The position numbers and the translations under genes were made by a program. Source: Phlegmacium glaucopus (Eukaryota > Basidiomycota > Agaricomycetes > Agaricales > Cortinariaceae). Taken from it: a DNA stretch of 64,000 nucleotides. The DNA lies in the NCBI GenBank assembly GCA_015039465.1, contig MU130378.1, forward strand, positions 128,570-192,569, read 5' to 3'. The notes under the pieces are model-generated. The model had not been told where the DNA came from, did not search any database, and saw only the letters and a program-made list of their open reading frames with translations. Positions 1-10,434 of the stretch are shown here, piece by piece; position 1 is the stretch's first letter, and the number at the start of each line of letters is the position of its first letter.

Positions 1-1
1 G

Positions 2-2329
2 GAATTATCCAAGAATTTCCAAAACAAATCTCGAATGGTCTCAGTTGATCTGCGAAGACGCATGCAAGAACAGAGGTGCCCGGAAAAGGGCGACGTAGCC
101 ACCCATTTCTCCACACTCCGAACTATGCGTGAAGACCTAGCATTGATAGGTCAGTCTTTAACAGAAAACGACTTCTACGCCATAATACTGGGTTCCCTAC
201 CTTCATCATACGACCCATATATTTCTGCTGTAAATGCCACCTTGAGCGTCCTAGGAAAAACTCTGTCAGCTGACGATCTCATGCTTACTATAACTGAAGA
301 ATATGAACGCCGAAATTTGAAGTCCAAAATCGGCAAGAAGGACAAAAATGTCGCCTTCTACTCCAGCGATTCCGGGAAGGGTCATAGGGGAGGTTCTAAC
401 TCGGGATTGAGCTCCAGAAAAAGCAGTGTCGAATGTTTTAATTGCCATAAGAAGGGGCACTACGCAGCTGATTGTTGGGCACTGGGAGGTGGAAAGGAAG
501 GACAGGGTCTGAAGCAAAAGGGGAAGTTGAAAGCAAAGGCAAAGAGTGGAGAGACCTCAGCCACAGCGAAAGAGACAGTAGACAAAATTGAGGAAGCCTG
601 GATGGTGACCCTAGACAACTTCTTTGACCCCGAAACCGAAGATGATACAGACATAGTGCTCGATACCGACCCAGCTGATATTGATATAGACGATATCTAT
701 TTATCTGAGCCAGATCAACACTCGGATTTCGATGAAATGAGCGACATACCCGATCTTCTTGAAGATTATATCGATCCGAAAGACGATATTTTCAACGGCA
801 ATCTGGAAGCGCTCGATAATATCTCCCCAGACACTGCATACACGAGTCTAAACTCCACTCAACTTACTAGAACAACTGGAGTTGAAATTGATCTGTATGA
901 TTTGGGCGCTACTTGTCATATGTCCGGATTTCACCATAAGTTCATAAACTTCATCAGAACCAAACCAGTACCTATTACCGTGGCTGATACACGAACCTTT
1001 CAGGCCACAGGGAGAGGAGATATGTATATTTACATACCTAAAGGGGAACATTCGTCTCGTGTCCTCTTGAAGGATGTATTGTACTCGGCATCTATGAAAG
1101 TCACCTTGGTATCAATAAGTCGGATCACCAACGCCGGATCAACAGTACTATTCACCAGAGATGTTTGCCGAATCTATAACAAAGAAAGGGAGATAGTGGG
1201 GGAAATCAAAGTAAAGGGGGGACTTTACTGGATATTTACTCCAAATTCAGAAGTGAACGCATATACTTCAAATGCAAAGGAAAGCCTGTCTATCGACGAA
1301 CTACACCGCCGACTCGGTCATGTATCGCACGAAAGAGCCAAACTGCTAGTCGGGAAAGGTCTTGTCGAAGGTGTTGATTTAGACGCCGGTAGTGAACCTG
1401 GAGTTTGCGAGTCTTGTGAGTGGGCAAAAGGAGAAAGAAGAGCAGTGACAAAGTTTCGAGAGGAAGAAAAAAGTGTTGCTGTAGGCGACAAAATCCACTC
1501 CGATTTATGGGGACCAGTTCCAGTCGAATCTATCAACTGGAAGAGATATTTTATCAGTTTCACGGATGACTACAGCAAATACACGAACGTACACTTCCTA
1601 CAAACCAAAGACGAAGCTCTGAATTTCTACCAAGTTTACGAGGCCTGGTTATCAACTCAGTATAACACTCACATAAAATGCCTGCGCTCGGATCGAGGGG
1701 GAGAATATCTAAGTGAAGAGTTTTCCGATCACCTCAAGAAAGCTGGAACAATTAGACGACTTACGGTTCATGATACTCCCGAACATAACGGTGTTGCCGA
1801 GCGCCTCAATCGAACTATACTCAAAAAGGTTCGAGCAATGCTTCACAAATCTGATCTTCCTAAATTCCTATGGGCTGAGGCTACAATGCATGCAGTTTAT
1901 TTGAAAAATTGTACCTGGACTCGAAGTCTCAAAGAAACAACTCCTTACAAAGTCCTGAATGGCCAAAAGCCCAACCTTTCCAACCTACAAACCTGGGGAT
2001 GTAAAGTCCGAGTACACGATCCGAGCGGCTCAAAACTAGACGGACGCTCAAAAATTGGCAGATGGATGGGGTTCAATCCTGATACCAAGGAGGGACACTG
2101 TATCTACTGGCCAGAGAAGAGATCCGTAACTGTTGAGAGAAGCATCAAATTCAATTTTGAAGAAGAGATAAGGATCAGGATTGTACCTTTAGAGGAAGAA
2201 GTTGGAGAAGTTGAGGATGTTGAATCAATGAAAGAGAAAGCCAAATTGATCCCCGAAATACCAGAAATTCCAGAAGTCGAGGACATCACCGAACAGCCTA
2301 ATGATGGACCAATCGAAGTAGCTGAATGA
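2..2329 (+). pseudogene. copia A Gag-protease-integrase segment
   Basis: The frame is open from the first bases of the window; the first visible ATG is at 35, but coding starts further left. In order: a UBN2-type Gag region (about residues 1-95 from that ATG), a CCHC zinc knuckle (CFNCHKKGHYAADC, about 133-146), a protease motif DLGATCHMSG (about 288, Leu where Ser or Thr is usual), the GAG-pre-integrase motif LHRRLGHVS, and an integrase core with HSDLWGP, LRSDRGGEY and PEHNGVAERLN supplying the D-D-E triad. The frame stops at TGA 2327-2329, but copia sequence continues in the same frame beyond it, so this TGA is probably a mutated CGA. The odd protease residue adds to the evidence of decay. 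Confidence 0.9.
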
Positions 2330-4033
2330 AGAGGGAAGCGTGTTCGCAAGGAATCTGGGTATATCAAGAGGTTGAGAGGAGGTGACGGTATAACAGGGGA
2401 GAGAGGAGTACTTCCCAAGGGTTTGCAGGGAGGATCAATACTTGAAGTAAATCTTGCGGAAGGAAGGGTTGGTGATGTGGCGATTGAAGAGTATGCGATG
2501 GCGAGTGCGCTTGGAGGTGCTGAGGGGATTGAACCCACGTATGACAAAGCTAGAAGACGTCCAGATTGGCCTAAGTGGAAGGAAGCCATCGAGATTGAGC
2601 TCAACAATCTACAAAAATCCGGCACTTACGAGCTAGTCAAGAGGCCTCCAGACGCGAATGTGGTCGACAACCGATGGGTACTTCAAATCAAAAAGAATGC
2701 CGCTGGCGAAATCGAAAAATATATAAAGCTCGATTAGTTGCAAAAGGATTCACCCAAATATACAGCATCAATTACTACAAAACCTATGCACCAGTAGCAA
2801 AACTTGCGTCCTTTTGACTACTCCTTGCACTTGCTGCTTGTAATGGTTGGCCTGTTGACACCTTCGACTTCAATTCAGCTTATTTAAATAGCCCACTGGG
2901 AGAAGGCAAAATGATATACCTTGAGCAACCACCAGGTTATGAGACGAAAGGACGAGAGTGGGTTTGGAAATTGTTGAAGACGCTGTACGAATTAAAGCAA
3001 GGTGCAAAGAACTGGTACGAGGCACTTAATCGGGCACTAAACAAATTGGGGTTTACCAGAACGGAGGCAGACCATGGGGTGTTCTTTAAGTGAGTTGGAG
3101 AGGCGGTGATAATACTGGCAATACACGTTGATGACTGTATGGTAACTGGGAGTTCGCAAAAACTCATTAACGGCTTCAAAATCGAGATGAACAAGAAATA
3201 CAAACTCACCGATCTTGGAGCAGCTCACTGGCTCCTCGGTATCAAGATCAATCGCGATCTCGTCAACAAGACCATTTCCCTATCCCAACATGCCTATATC
3301 GACTCAATAATCACCAGGTTCAACTTCAATGATTTGAAGCCCTCATTGATCCCGATAGATCCATCAGTTCCACTACTAAAATCCCAATCACCTGCCAAAA
3401 TCAAAGATATAACCAAGATGAAGAACGTACCGTATAGAGAAGTGGTTGGCTTGTTGATGTATGCAGCCATGGGTACCAGACCGGACATAGCGTTCGCAAC
3501 ATTGATGGTGGCACAATTCTCAGACAATCCTGGATGGGAGTACTGGGAAGCCGTGAAGCAGATTTTTCGCTATCTGTTGGGAACAAAGAAATTAGAGTTA
3601 ATTTACGGAGGAGAGAAAAGAGGGCTTGTGGGGTATGTGGACGCGGATGGGGCATCACAGGAACATAGACGAGTGATAACAGGGTACATTTTTATGGTGG
3701 ATGGAGGGGCTATTTTGTGGTCTTCAAAGAAGCAAGAACTGGTCACCTTATCGACGACGGAAGCCGAATACGTCGCAGCAACCCACGCCACAAAAGAAGC
3801 AGTCTGGCTCCACTGCCTTATTGGCAAACTATTCGGCTCAGTTGATACACCAACTACTTTGTTCAGCGATAGCAAGTCTGCCATCGCCTTGGCTCACGAC
3901 GGACACTACCACGCACGTACAAAACATATCGACATACGCTATCATTTTATTCGGTACATTATCGAAGCTGGAACCATCAAGCTCATTTATTGTCCTACCA
4001 ACGACATGACAGCCGACACATTAACTAAGGCGT
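2330..4033 (+). pseudogene. copia A reverse transcriptase-RNase H remnant
   Basis: Reverse transcriptase begins around 2560 (WPKWKEAIEIELNNLQ). It passes a frameshift near 2720 and TGA codons at 2815-2817 and 3091-3093, then resumes with the catalytic motif HVDDCMVTGS (about 3124-3153). RNase H follows, with VDADGASQEHRR, an SSKKQELVTLSTTEAEYVA block and KHIDIRYHFIRYI. The reading frame breaks at LTKAL (4033), where foreign sequence enters. The lost C-terminal piece (PSIKAKHFASALGL) reappears at 4934-4989 just before the purine tract. Confidence 0.9.
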
Positions 4034-4929
4034 TGATGTACCTGCGGTGGGATCAGACCGCAAGTAGTAATGTAGTTCAGAGGGGTTAATGTAGTTTTCC
4101 TCGATAGAATTTAAAGAGAAGTTCACAGTATTTAAATACGCAAGAAGAATAGGTTGCGAAGATAGTGAAGTTTGTGAATGAGAACGCAGTGCGCGAAGTA
4201 GCTTAAAGAATGAGACTATTGACTTAGAACGTTGCTGCAAAGTTTATGGGATCAAAACTCTGGCCGTCTCTTGTTCACCTTGCCTCCTACTTGCTACGGA
4301 TACTTAATACAAGAGTTGCAAACTAACCAGGTGTGGATATGCGAAACAGTAATGTAAAAATTGAGCTAATGCGAAATCACATTGACCCAATAGTTTGGTA
4401 ACGAAGGAATAGGAGACGAAATAAAAATAAAGATGATGAGTAAGGAGGTCAGTTGAATGACCTCCTGTTTCGAAAGAATGATAAAAATATATATATGGAA
4501 AGATGAAAGAAAGTAAATGCAAAACAACATGGACCATGATAAAACCAATGCACAGGATGCACGGAGAGGTAAGAAATGCGTATGCGAACCATGAAAGACC
4601 ATGAGATTAGATAGTGGCTGTGCGGAGATGCAGCTGCGAAGTGATGAAACATTTAAGTCCAATGTTGACTGAGATGCACTGAAGATATGTTGGAGTATGA
4701 AATGTGAGGAGGAATGAGGGTGCTTTGGATAGTTATGAAGGTCGTAGAAGCAATGTGCAGGGGCCATATGAGGACTATATCATGTTGTGTGAGGTGCAAA
4801 GGATGTGCAAGAACCGTGAATGCGAGTGCAAATGAAGTTGGTACCCACGAGGCATCCGCGTATACTGCGAAGTTGTTAAATCACAAAAATAACCAGTTTA
4901 CAAACCTAAAGGCTAGATGGATCCTATCA
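4034..4929. mobile_element. 896 bp insertion, LTR-like, inside copia A RNase H
   Basis: The insert starts TGATGTACC and ends GGATCCTATCA, so it has TG...CA ends with TGAT as a short terminal inverted repeat. It is flanked by GCGT on the left (4030-4033) and GTGT on the right (4930-4933), a 4-bp duplication differing by one C-to-T change. Joining the flanks puts LTKAL next to PSIKAKHF, as expected for copia RNase H. No coding sequence of its own was recognised. A solo LTR is the likeliest reading, but no second copy lies in the window. Confidence 0.6.
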
Positions 4930-4996
4930 GTGTTACCTTCTATTAAGGCCAAGCATTTCGCCTCGGCGCTTGGACTTGGCACGGTTTGAGGGGGAG

Positions 4997-5228
4997 TGTT
5001 GGATTACAAACCATTCATTGTCAGGAACAGTGAAGGTATTTTTAACTAGTATTTTTCTTACTCATATGAATCTCCATTCCATTCTTGCTCTGTAACCACA
5101 TTCACTTGCATACCGTAGTAACCCGAGAATGGGGAGGATTTTCTTCATATACGATACATTATTTGTTTGTCATAACCTCAGTTCTTTTATTCAGAGACTG
5201 AGGTTCGTACTATTACTTTACTATTACA
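4997..5228 (+). repeat. copia A 3' LTR (232 bp)
   Basis: It begins TGTTGGATTACAAACC directly after the purine tract and plausibly ends CTATTACA at 5228. The next bases (5229 on, GCTTGGTTCTGATATAG) resemble an initiator-tRNA primer-binding site, which normally follows a 5' LTR. This LTR may therefore also have served as the 5' LTR of a second, mostly deleted copy. The right end is inferred from that PBS-like string and is less sure than the left end. Confidence 0.65.
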
Positions 5229-5781
5229 GCTTGGTTCTGATATAGTTACAGTTACATTTGTTCAATAGGTATAGAGTACCGAAATACAGTCCTTTTATTT
5301 GGAGACTGAGTTACATTTGTTCAATAGCATTTACTTTATAACTTCAGGTTTTATTAATGTTAATATACTCCCATCGCAAGAATCCAATTCAAAGTTGTCA
5401 CTGGTTGGCAAAATGAGTTGGTAGTATTTCTTTCTTTTCATGTTTACTTTTAGTGATGTCATGGTTAGAACACCAGTACTACAAAATTCTGGTGGGACCA
5501 TAAGATATACTTATTTCTAATGAATAAGGGTGTAATTACCTTGCTGTAAAGCAAGGTTTCTCCAGGGTCTAAACAAAACAATCCCTTGCTTTTGGCAAAT
5601 ACAAATAAATAAGATATGGTGTCATTCATGTCTAAATCCTTTAAAAGCACCAAAATGATGTAGATGATTGTTGTACTTGTTTGTGCCTGGAAGACGCTGG
5701 TGCACATGTGTTGTTGAAGGTGGATGGAAAAAAGAGGGCAGTGGATGAAGATGATGATGCTACAGCAACCAAGGGAGAATC
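5229..5781. other. PBS-like string, short direct repeat, coding-like remnant
   Basis: After the LTR a string GTTACATTTGTTCAATAG occurs twice, 64 bp apart (about 5246 and 5310), beside related stretches containing TTTTATT(C/T)(A/G)GAGACTGAG. From about 5652 a short plus-strand frame is rich in Asp and Lys (KKRAVDEDDDATATKGE). It is cut at GAATC by the element starting at 5782 and resumes after the duplicated GAATC at 6644, ending TGG-TAA near 6703. This looks like a scrap of an unrecognised gene into which the element jumped. Confidence 0.4.
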
Positions 5782-6643
5782 TGTTAGGGCAACTGTGGTA
5801 CTGACTTAGTGTTATGATTTCATACATGCTGTGTACACACTTTTTCATTTTCTTTTACTTTATCACACATGCCTACAACATGCTACTTTCATTGTTTCAC
5901 CTACATGGAGTTACTGTTCACTCTTCATACATGTGTCAAACACATGTTCACTTACCTTTTACCTCACGCACTTCATTTACCATTTTAGTATATAAACCTC
6001 TGTATCTTGTACTATACTCTTTACCTAGTCTTTAATAGATGAACCTCTACATCTCATTCTCTCTCAAAGACGACCGCTTCCTCAGACCTTTACAAGTCTG
6101 CAAAGCGCAAGTCCTCAGATTGAACCTGAACTCTGACATAGTAACAACTGATAAGAATTGTGTACCTGAATCATTTGAAGTCGTAACACTTAGTCAACTG
6201 TCAGACTAGCAGGGGATCCAAAGTTAATAATATTATAAGTAAACTGTTACAATTGACTCACCTAGCAGGGGATCCAAAGAGGAAAGGATAAGGATCCCTG
6301 CTAGGATGGTGGGGTATTTAAGTACTAATATGGACATAATGGAGATATGTAAATAAATAAATAAATGGTACAATAATAAAGATAATAAAAATGGTGTCAT
6401 GTAAAGATAAAATAAAATAATAAAATAAGAAGTTGAATTGGGAGTTGGGCCAATTGAGATTTGGGAGTTGGTTTGGTCGGTTATGTGGCTGGTCAGTTTT
6501 ATTGGTGAGGTGGAATGTACCGAGCCACAGTCGGGTGTAGATTTGGGAATGGAATTGGGAGTTGGTTCAGGATCGGGTTTGAGGCAGGGTTTGGGCCCGA
6601 TCGGGAGTCAGTAGTTTGGTTGAAAATTGGGTGTCCCCTAACA
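5782..6643. mobile_element. TGTTAGGG...CCCTAACA LTR-like element, copy 1, itself interrupted
   Basis: The ends are TGTTAGGGCAACTG and GGGTGTCCCCTAACA. A perfect 5-bp target duplication GAATC flanks it (5777-5781 and 6644-6648). Without the nested insert at 5810-6188 and its duplication it is 478 bp. Inside are two direct copies of CTAGCAGGGGATCC and one inverted copy (GGATCCCTGCTAG) near the left third, then an AT-rich part. TG...CA ends with a 5-bp duplication fit a solo LTR or terminal-repeat retrotransposon in miniature. No coding capacity is seen. Copy 2 is at 8342-8753. Confidence 0.85.
5810..6188. repeat. Solo LTR (379 bp) nested in the LTR-like element
   Basis: It begins TGTTATGATTTCA and ends TTGAAGTCGTAACA. 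A perfect 5-bp duplication CTTAG lies at 5805-5809 and 6189-6193. Removing the insert with one CTTAG restores the sequence seen in copy 2 (GCTGACTTAGTCAA), which proves the order of insertion. Bases around 5980-6000 (TATATAAACC) could be the LTR's TATA element. Confidence 0.88.
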
Positions 6644-6648
6644 GAATC

Positions 6649-6983
6649 CCCACTTGTTGAAGGTTTGGCAAAAAATAAGAAAAAGCAAAACAAATGGTAA
6701 ATACCTTTGATCCTACCCCCTGCATTGAATGGCTACTGATTCAGAATAAATTCTTTCAATGGAATTAGATTATCATGCTGCTTTACAATGAGTCAAAGTC
6801 AACTCTTATATACATTTTACTCTGTCTTCAATAGCTAAATGTGCTGGTATCATAACATTCCAAGATGCTTACAACGTCAGCAAGGTGTCATGTTGATGCA
6901 GTCGACCCTTAGTTTTATAAAATAAAACTTAAAATGAAAAATTTCTTGTCTAATTAGTGATATCCTCTATTTTTGAATGGTTC
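6649..6983. other. Intergenic, AT-rich
   Basis: Apart from the tail of the coding-like scrap (to about 6703), nothing recognisable is seen before the copia B LTR starts at 6984. Confidence 0.5.
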
Positions 6984-7247
6984 TGTTGGAAGGAACATAT
7001 GTGATATGTATGTAATATGATATGTGTGCACTAGTGTGTGTGAGTGCGAACCAATAGTTTTATCAGTTATATGGTTTTTGTGTTATGCGCAGAGACGAGG
7101 GTATGAGATATACACTATTGTTTACACGATTAGCAATAATATTGTGTTTACCCGTTAGATAACTCCGCCATCCATAAATATATGTGTGATTGTAACTTGT
7201 TATGTTGGTCACACTTGTTGCATATCATTGTCTCATTATTCCTAACA
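6984..7247 (-). repeat. copia B 3' LTR (264 bp)
   Basis: On the plus strand it runs TGTTGGAAGG...TTATTCCTAACA, giving imperfect inverted ends, and it is followed directly by the complement of the purine tract. The stretch from about 7053 to 7222 (TTTTATCAGTTATATGG ... GGTCACACTTGT) recurs at about 13867-14014, which is the truncated 5' LTR of the same element. Confidence 0.85.
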
Positions 7248-7512
7248 CTCCCCCTCAAACTGCGGATAGGCCGAGCTCGTTTGTATGCCATGTGTGTTTT
7301 TGTCTGAGCAGGGCTTTTGTGAGGATATCAGCAGTTTGTTCGGGATTGCAACAATCTTTGATCTCAATCATCTTATCTTGGACCAAAACTCTTATCCAAT
7401 GCCATCTAATGGCGACATGTTTGCTGCATTTGTGAAACTGAGGATTTTTTGCCATGGCTATTGAGCCATCATTGTCTCCAAAATTAAGGTAGGTTTTTCA
7501 TGTTCATTTTCA

Positions 7513-7774
7513 AATCCAAGTTCCTCATACAAATGCCTTAGCCACATAGCTTCTCGAGAGGCTTCGGATAAAGCTATGTATTCAGCTTCTGTTGATGATA
7601 AGGCAATCATTGTTTGTTTTCTAGATCCCCATGTTGCAGCTTGAATCCAAGTTCCTCATACAAATGCCTTAGCCACATAGCTTCTCAAGAGGCTTTGGAT
7701 AAAGCTACATATTCAGCTTCTGTTGATGATAAGGCAATCATTGTTTGTTTTCTAGATCCCCATTTGCAGCAGCT
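7513..7774. repeat. Tandem duplication of 131 bp inside copia B RNase H
   Basis: The stretch starting AATCCAAGTTCCTCATAC occurs at 7513 and again at 7644, head to tail, each copy ending near CTAGATCCCCAT. The copies differ at a few sites (for example CTCGAGAGGCTTCGG versus CTCAAGAGGCTTTGG), both C-to-T type changes. The duplication disrupts the RNase H frame and is old enough to have diverged. Confidence 0.9.
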
Positions 7775-8341
7775 CCTCTGGCTATAAAAATATAGCCAGA
7801 AGTGGATTTGTAATTGTCATTGTTGGCATAAGCAGCATCAGAAAATCCAAATAGTTTCCGAAGTTTTCTTATAAGTGAGTCCAAGATTTATTGTACCTTT
7901 TAGATACCTAAGAATTCTTTTAGCAGCAGTGTAGTGCGCTAGACTTGGATTGGCGGTATAAGCTGCTAATTGATTCACTGTGAAAGCTATATCTGGCCAC
8001 ATTGCAGTAGCAAGATACTGCAGTTTCCCTATTAGGACGGCAAATGAATTGCTACGGCTGCCATTTGTTTCTTCTGGGTTAGGTGTTAGTTTGATGCTTG
8101 GATTGAGTGGCATAGAAACGGGATTAGCATCTTGGATCCCTTCTATTTTCAGGATGGACAAGATATATTGTTTCTGAGCAATTTTTATAGAGTCTGGGTT
8201 TATGGTAAGTTCAATTCCAACAATTTTAGCTGATTCTCCTAAATCTGTTATAGGAAACATCGTTTCGAGTTCCGCTTTGAGGTTTGTCATTAATTCATCA
8301 GATGAAGTAATTAGGAGTAAATCATCGACCCAGGCTGTGAT

Positions 8342-8753
8342 TGTTAGGGCAACTGCGACGCTGACTTAGTCAAGCTAGCAGGGGATCCAAAGTTAATAAT
8401 ATTTCAAAGGGATATCTACAAGTGACTCACCTAGCAGGGGATCCAAAGATGAAAGGATGGGGATCCCTGCTAGGCTGTGGGGTGTTTAAGTACTAATATG
8501 GACATAACGGAGATATAAAATAAATAAAGGAATGGTATGATAATAATTAATTAATTAATTAAGAAGTGGTGTGATGTGAAAAATAAAATAAAAGACAGAG
8601 TGAACCGGAGGATCGGAGTCAGATTGGAGTTATGGAGTCTCGGAGTAAACTGGTGATGGAAATGGAGTTGGACGGAAGGTCGGAGGTCGTCAGAAAGGCG
8701 GGGTGTATGATTCTAAGGTTGAGGTTTGGGTTGAAGTCGGGTGTCCCCTAACA
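8342..8753. mobile_element. TGTTAGGG...CCCTAACA LTR-like element, copy 2 (412 bp)
   Basis: It has the same ends as the copy at 5782 and a perfect 5-bp duplication GTGAT (8337-8341 and 8754-8758). It carries the same internal blocks: two direct and one inverted copy of CTAGCAGGGGATCC, then the shared TTTAAGTACTAATATGGACATAA. It is inserted in the reverse transcriptase of copia B. Two complete copies with different target duplications show that the family has moved as a unit. No coding capacity. Confidence 0.9.
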
Positions 8754-9144
8754 GTGATAATTTCAAGATTATTCCCATTTCGCTGAATGTATATGCAAGG
8801 GTCTGATTTTAAGTTCATAAACCCTTTCTTTTTTAATTCTCAATCTAGCTTTTTATTCCATTCTTGGCCAGATTGCTTCAAACCATATAACATTTTCAAT
8901 AATCAACATATCTTCCCTGATTTATCATCATATCCTTCCGGTTGGCGCATATAAACCGTTTCTTGGAGCTCACCATTTAGGTATGCTCCTTTTACATCCA
9001 TTTGTTGGATTTTTAAATCGTACTTCACAACTAAGGCCAGTATTACTTGAATTGTTTTGAGTCTTACTACTGGAGAAAAAGTATCTGTGAAGTTGAATCC
9101 AGGTCTCTGCGCACAACCTTTAGCCACTAATTGGGCTTTGTATT

Positions 9145-10434
9145 TTACAAGCTCTCCAAGTTTATTGTATTTTGAAAGGAATACCCATTTGTTTGCAATT
9201 GGAACTGCCTCCTTAGGACAATCGACCAATATCCAGGTACCCAGTTTAACAAGTTGTTCCAACTCGTCATTAATACTAATTTAATAGCCTTTTCCCATTC
9301 AGGCCATTCTATGGTTTTACAAGCTTCATCAATAGTTTTAGGATCTTCGCTACCTATATGACTTTCAGCCATTATATTATAGACAATTTTGGATATGTTC
9401 GTTATTTTGTCATCACTTTCTTCTTCATCAAGGAAAGGATTGTCAAGATATTTATAATCAACTGGAGCTTTTGCTCTTAACTTTTGAGGAGTTGAAGGTA
9501 TGTTATTTTCTTCTTCTCTCTTCTGTTTTTGTGTGCTACTTCCCATTTCCCCCTCACACAATACATCGGGTGAAGATTCCAGTTCAAGTATAAGTTCTTC
9601 TGGAGGAGTTTCTTTACTGGGAAGATTGAGGAAGCGAAAATTTCGAGAGACAAGTACTTTTCTTGATTCTGGGCTATAATATAACACTGACTTTGAACCT
9701 TCTTCACAGCCTACATAGAAAAATTGTTTTGCACATGGCTGTAGTTTCGGGGGTTTTTGTTGTCCTTGAGAAAGGATCCACACTGGAGAACCAAATTCTC
9801 GAAGGTGAGAAATATTTGGTTTTCTTCTCTCCTATAATTCATATGGAGTTGTAGTTGATAGGGATTTGTGGTATGCTCAATTATGCAAATACACTGCATG
9901 TGCGAAAGCATATTCCCATAAGAAGATTGGTAAATTTTGAGCATTAAGCATAGCTCTTGTGAGTTCAGCTAGAGTGCAATTAAAATGTTCCGCAACTCCA
10001 TTTTGAGATAGGGAATAAGGTGCGGTGAACTGTATTTCTATACCTCATTCTTTACACCAGGTTATAAGATTGTGATTGTTAAATTCCTTTCCACGGTCAA
10101 CTCGTAGAGCTTTTGGTTTTGATCCTCAAGCTATTAGGTGGGTTAAATAATTTTTGACCTCTTGATTAGCTTGATCCTTATTTTTAAGGAACTCAACTCT
10201 TCCTCGTTTTGTTGAATCATCAACAAAACTACAATAGTAAGAGTTTCCATTGATAGATGTAATAGAATAAGGTCCCCACAAATCGGTATGTGTTAATTCT
10301 CCAGGCTCCGTTTTATGCTCTAAATTCTTGGCGAAAGGTTCTTGATTTTGTTTAGACTCTACACATGTGTGACAATCAGGTTTAGGAGTTCGTTCATCAA
10401 TGTGGAAACCTTCAACTAAATTTTTATCCAACAT
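9145..10434 (-). pseudogene. copia B integrase and integrase-RT linker remnant
   Basis: 10126-10434 shows the GAG-pre-integrase/integrase entry (CHTCVESKQNQEPF, then HTDLWGPYSITSINGNSYY with FVDDSTKRGRVEFL). After broken frames around 9800-10120, 9145-9783 carries the C-terminal integrase tail (FFYVGCEEGSKSVLYY, SRKVLVSRNFRF), an acidic linker and the RT entry (WPEWEKAIKL). Stops and frame changes make it non-functional. Confidence 0.85.

Larger units (their letters stand above)
1..5228 (+). mobile_element. Ty1/copia LTR retrotransposon A, cut by the window edge and decayed
   Basis: Domains run in the copia order gag, protease, integrase, reverse transcriptase, RNase H, then a purine-rich tract (GAGGGGGAG, about 4988-4996) and a 3' LTR at 4997-5228. 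The 5' LTR and the start of gag lie left of the window. The coding part is interrupted by TGA codons at 2327-2329, 2815-2817 and 3091-3093, by a frameshift near 2720 (an extra TA in a TATATA run), and by an 896 bp insertion at 4034-4929 near the end of RNase H. This copy cannot make a full polyprotein. Confidence 0.92.
7255..9262 (-). pseudogene. copia B reverse transcriptase-RNase H remnant
   Basis: From right to left, 8903-9262 gives the N-terminal RT (GTWILVDCPKEAVPIANKWV, then QMDVKGAYLNGEL). The 412 bp element then interrupts the gene just upstream of the catalytic block AWVDDLLLITSSDEL (about 8284-8330). 7838-8290 continues RT (TDLGE, MWPDIAFTVNQLA). RNase H is broken by frameshifts and a 131 bp tandem duplication, and ends at 7255-7455 with KNPQFHKCSKHVAIRWHW and EQTADILTKALLRQKH, the usual copia terminus. 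The C-terminal part ends about 10 bp before the purine tract. Confidence 0.9.

Noticed and set aside
2327..3093. TGA read as a sense codon (alternative genetic code)
   Set aside because: dot1 ends with TGA and the core genes contain no in-frame TGA; the internal ones are confined to dead repeats.
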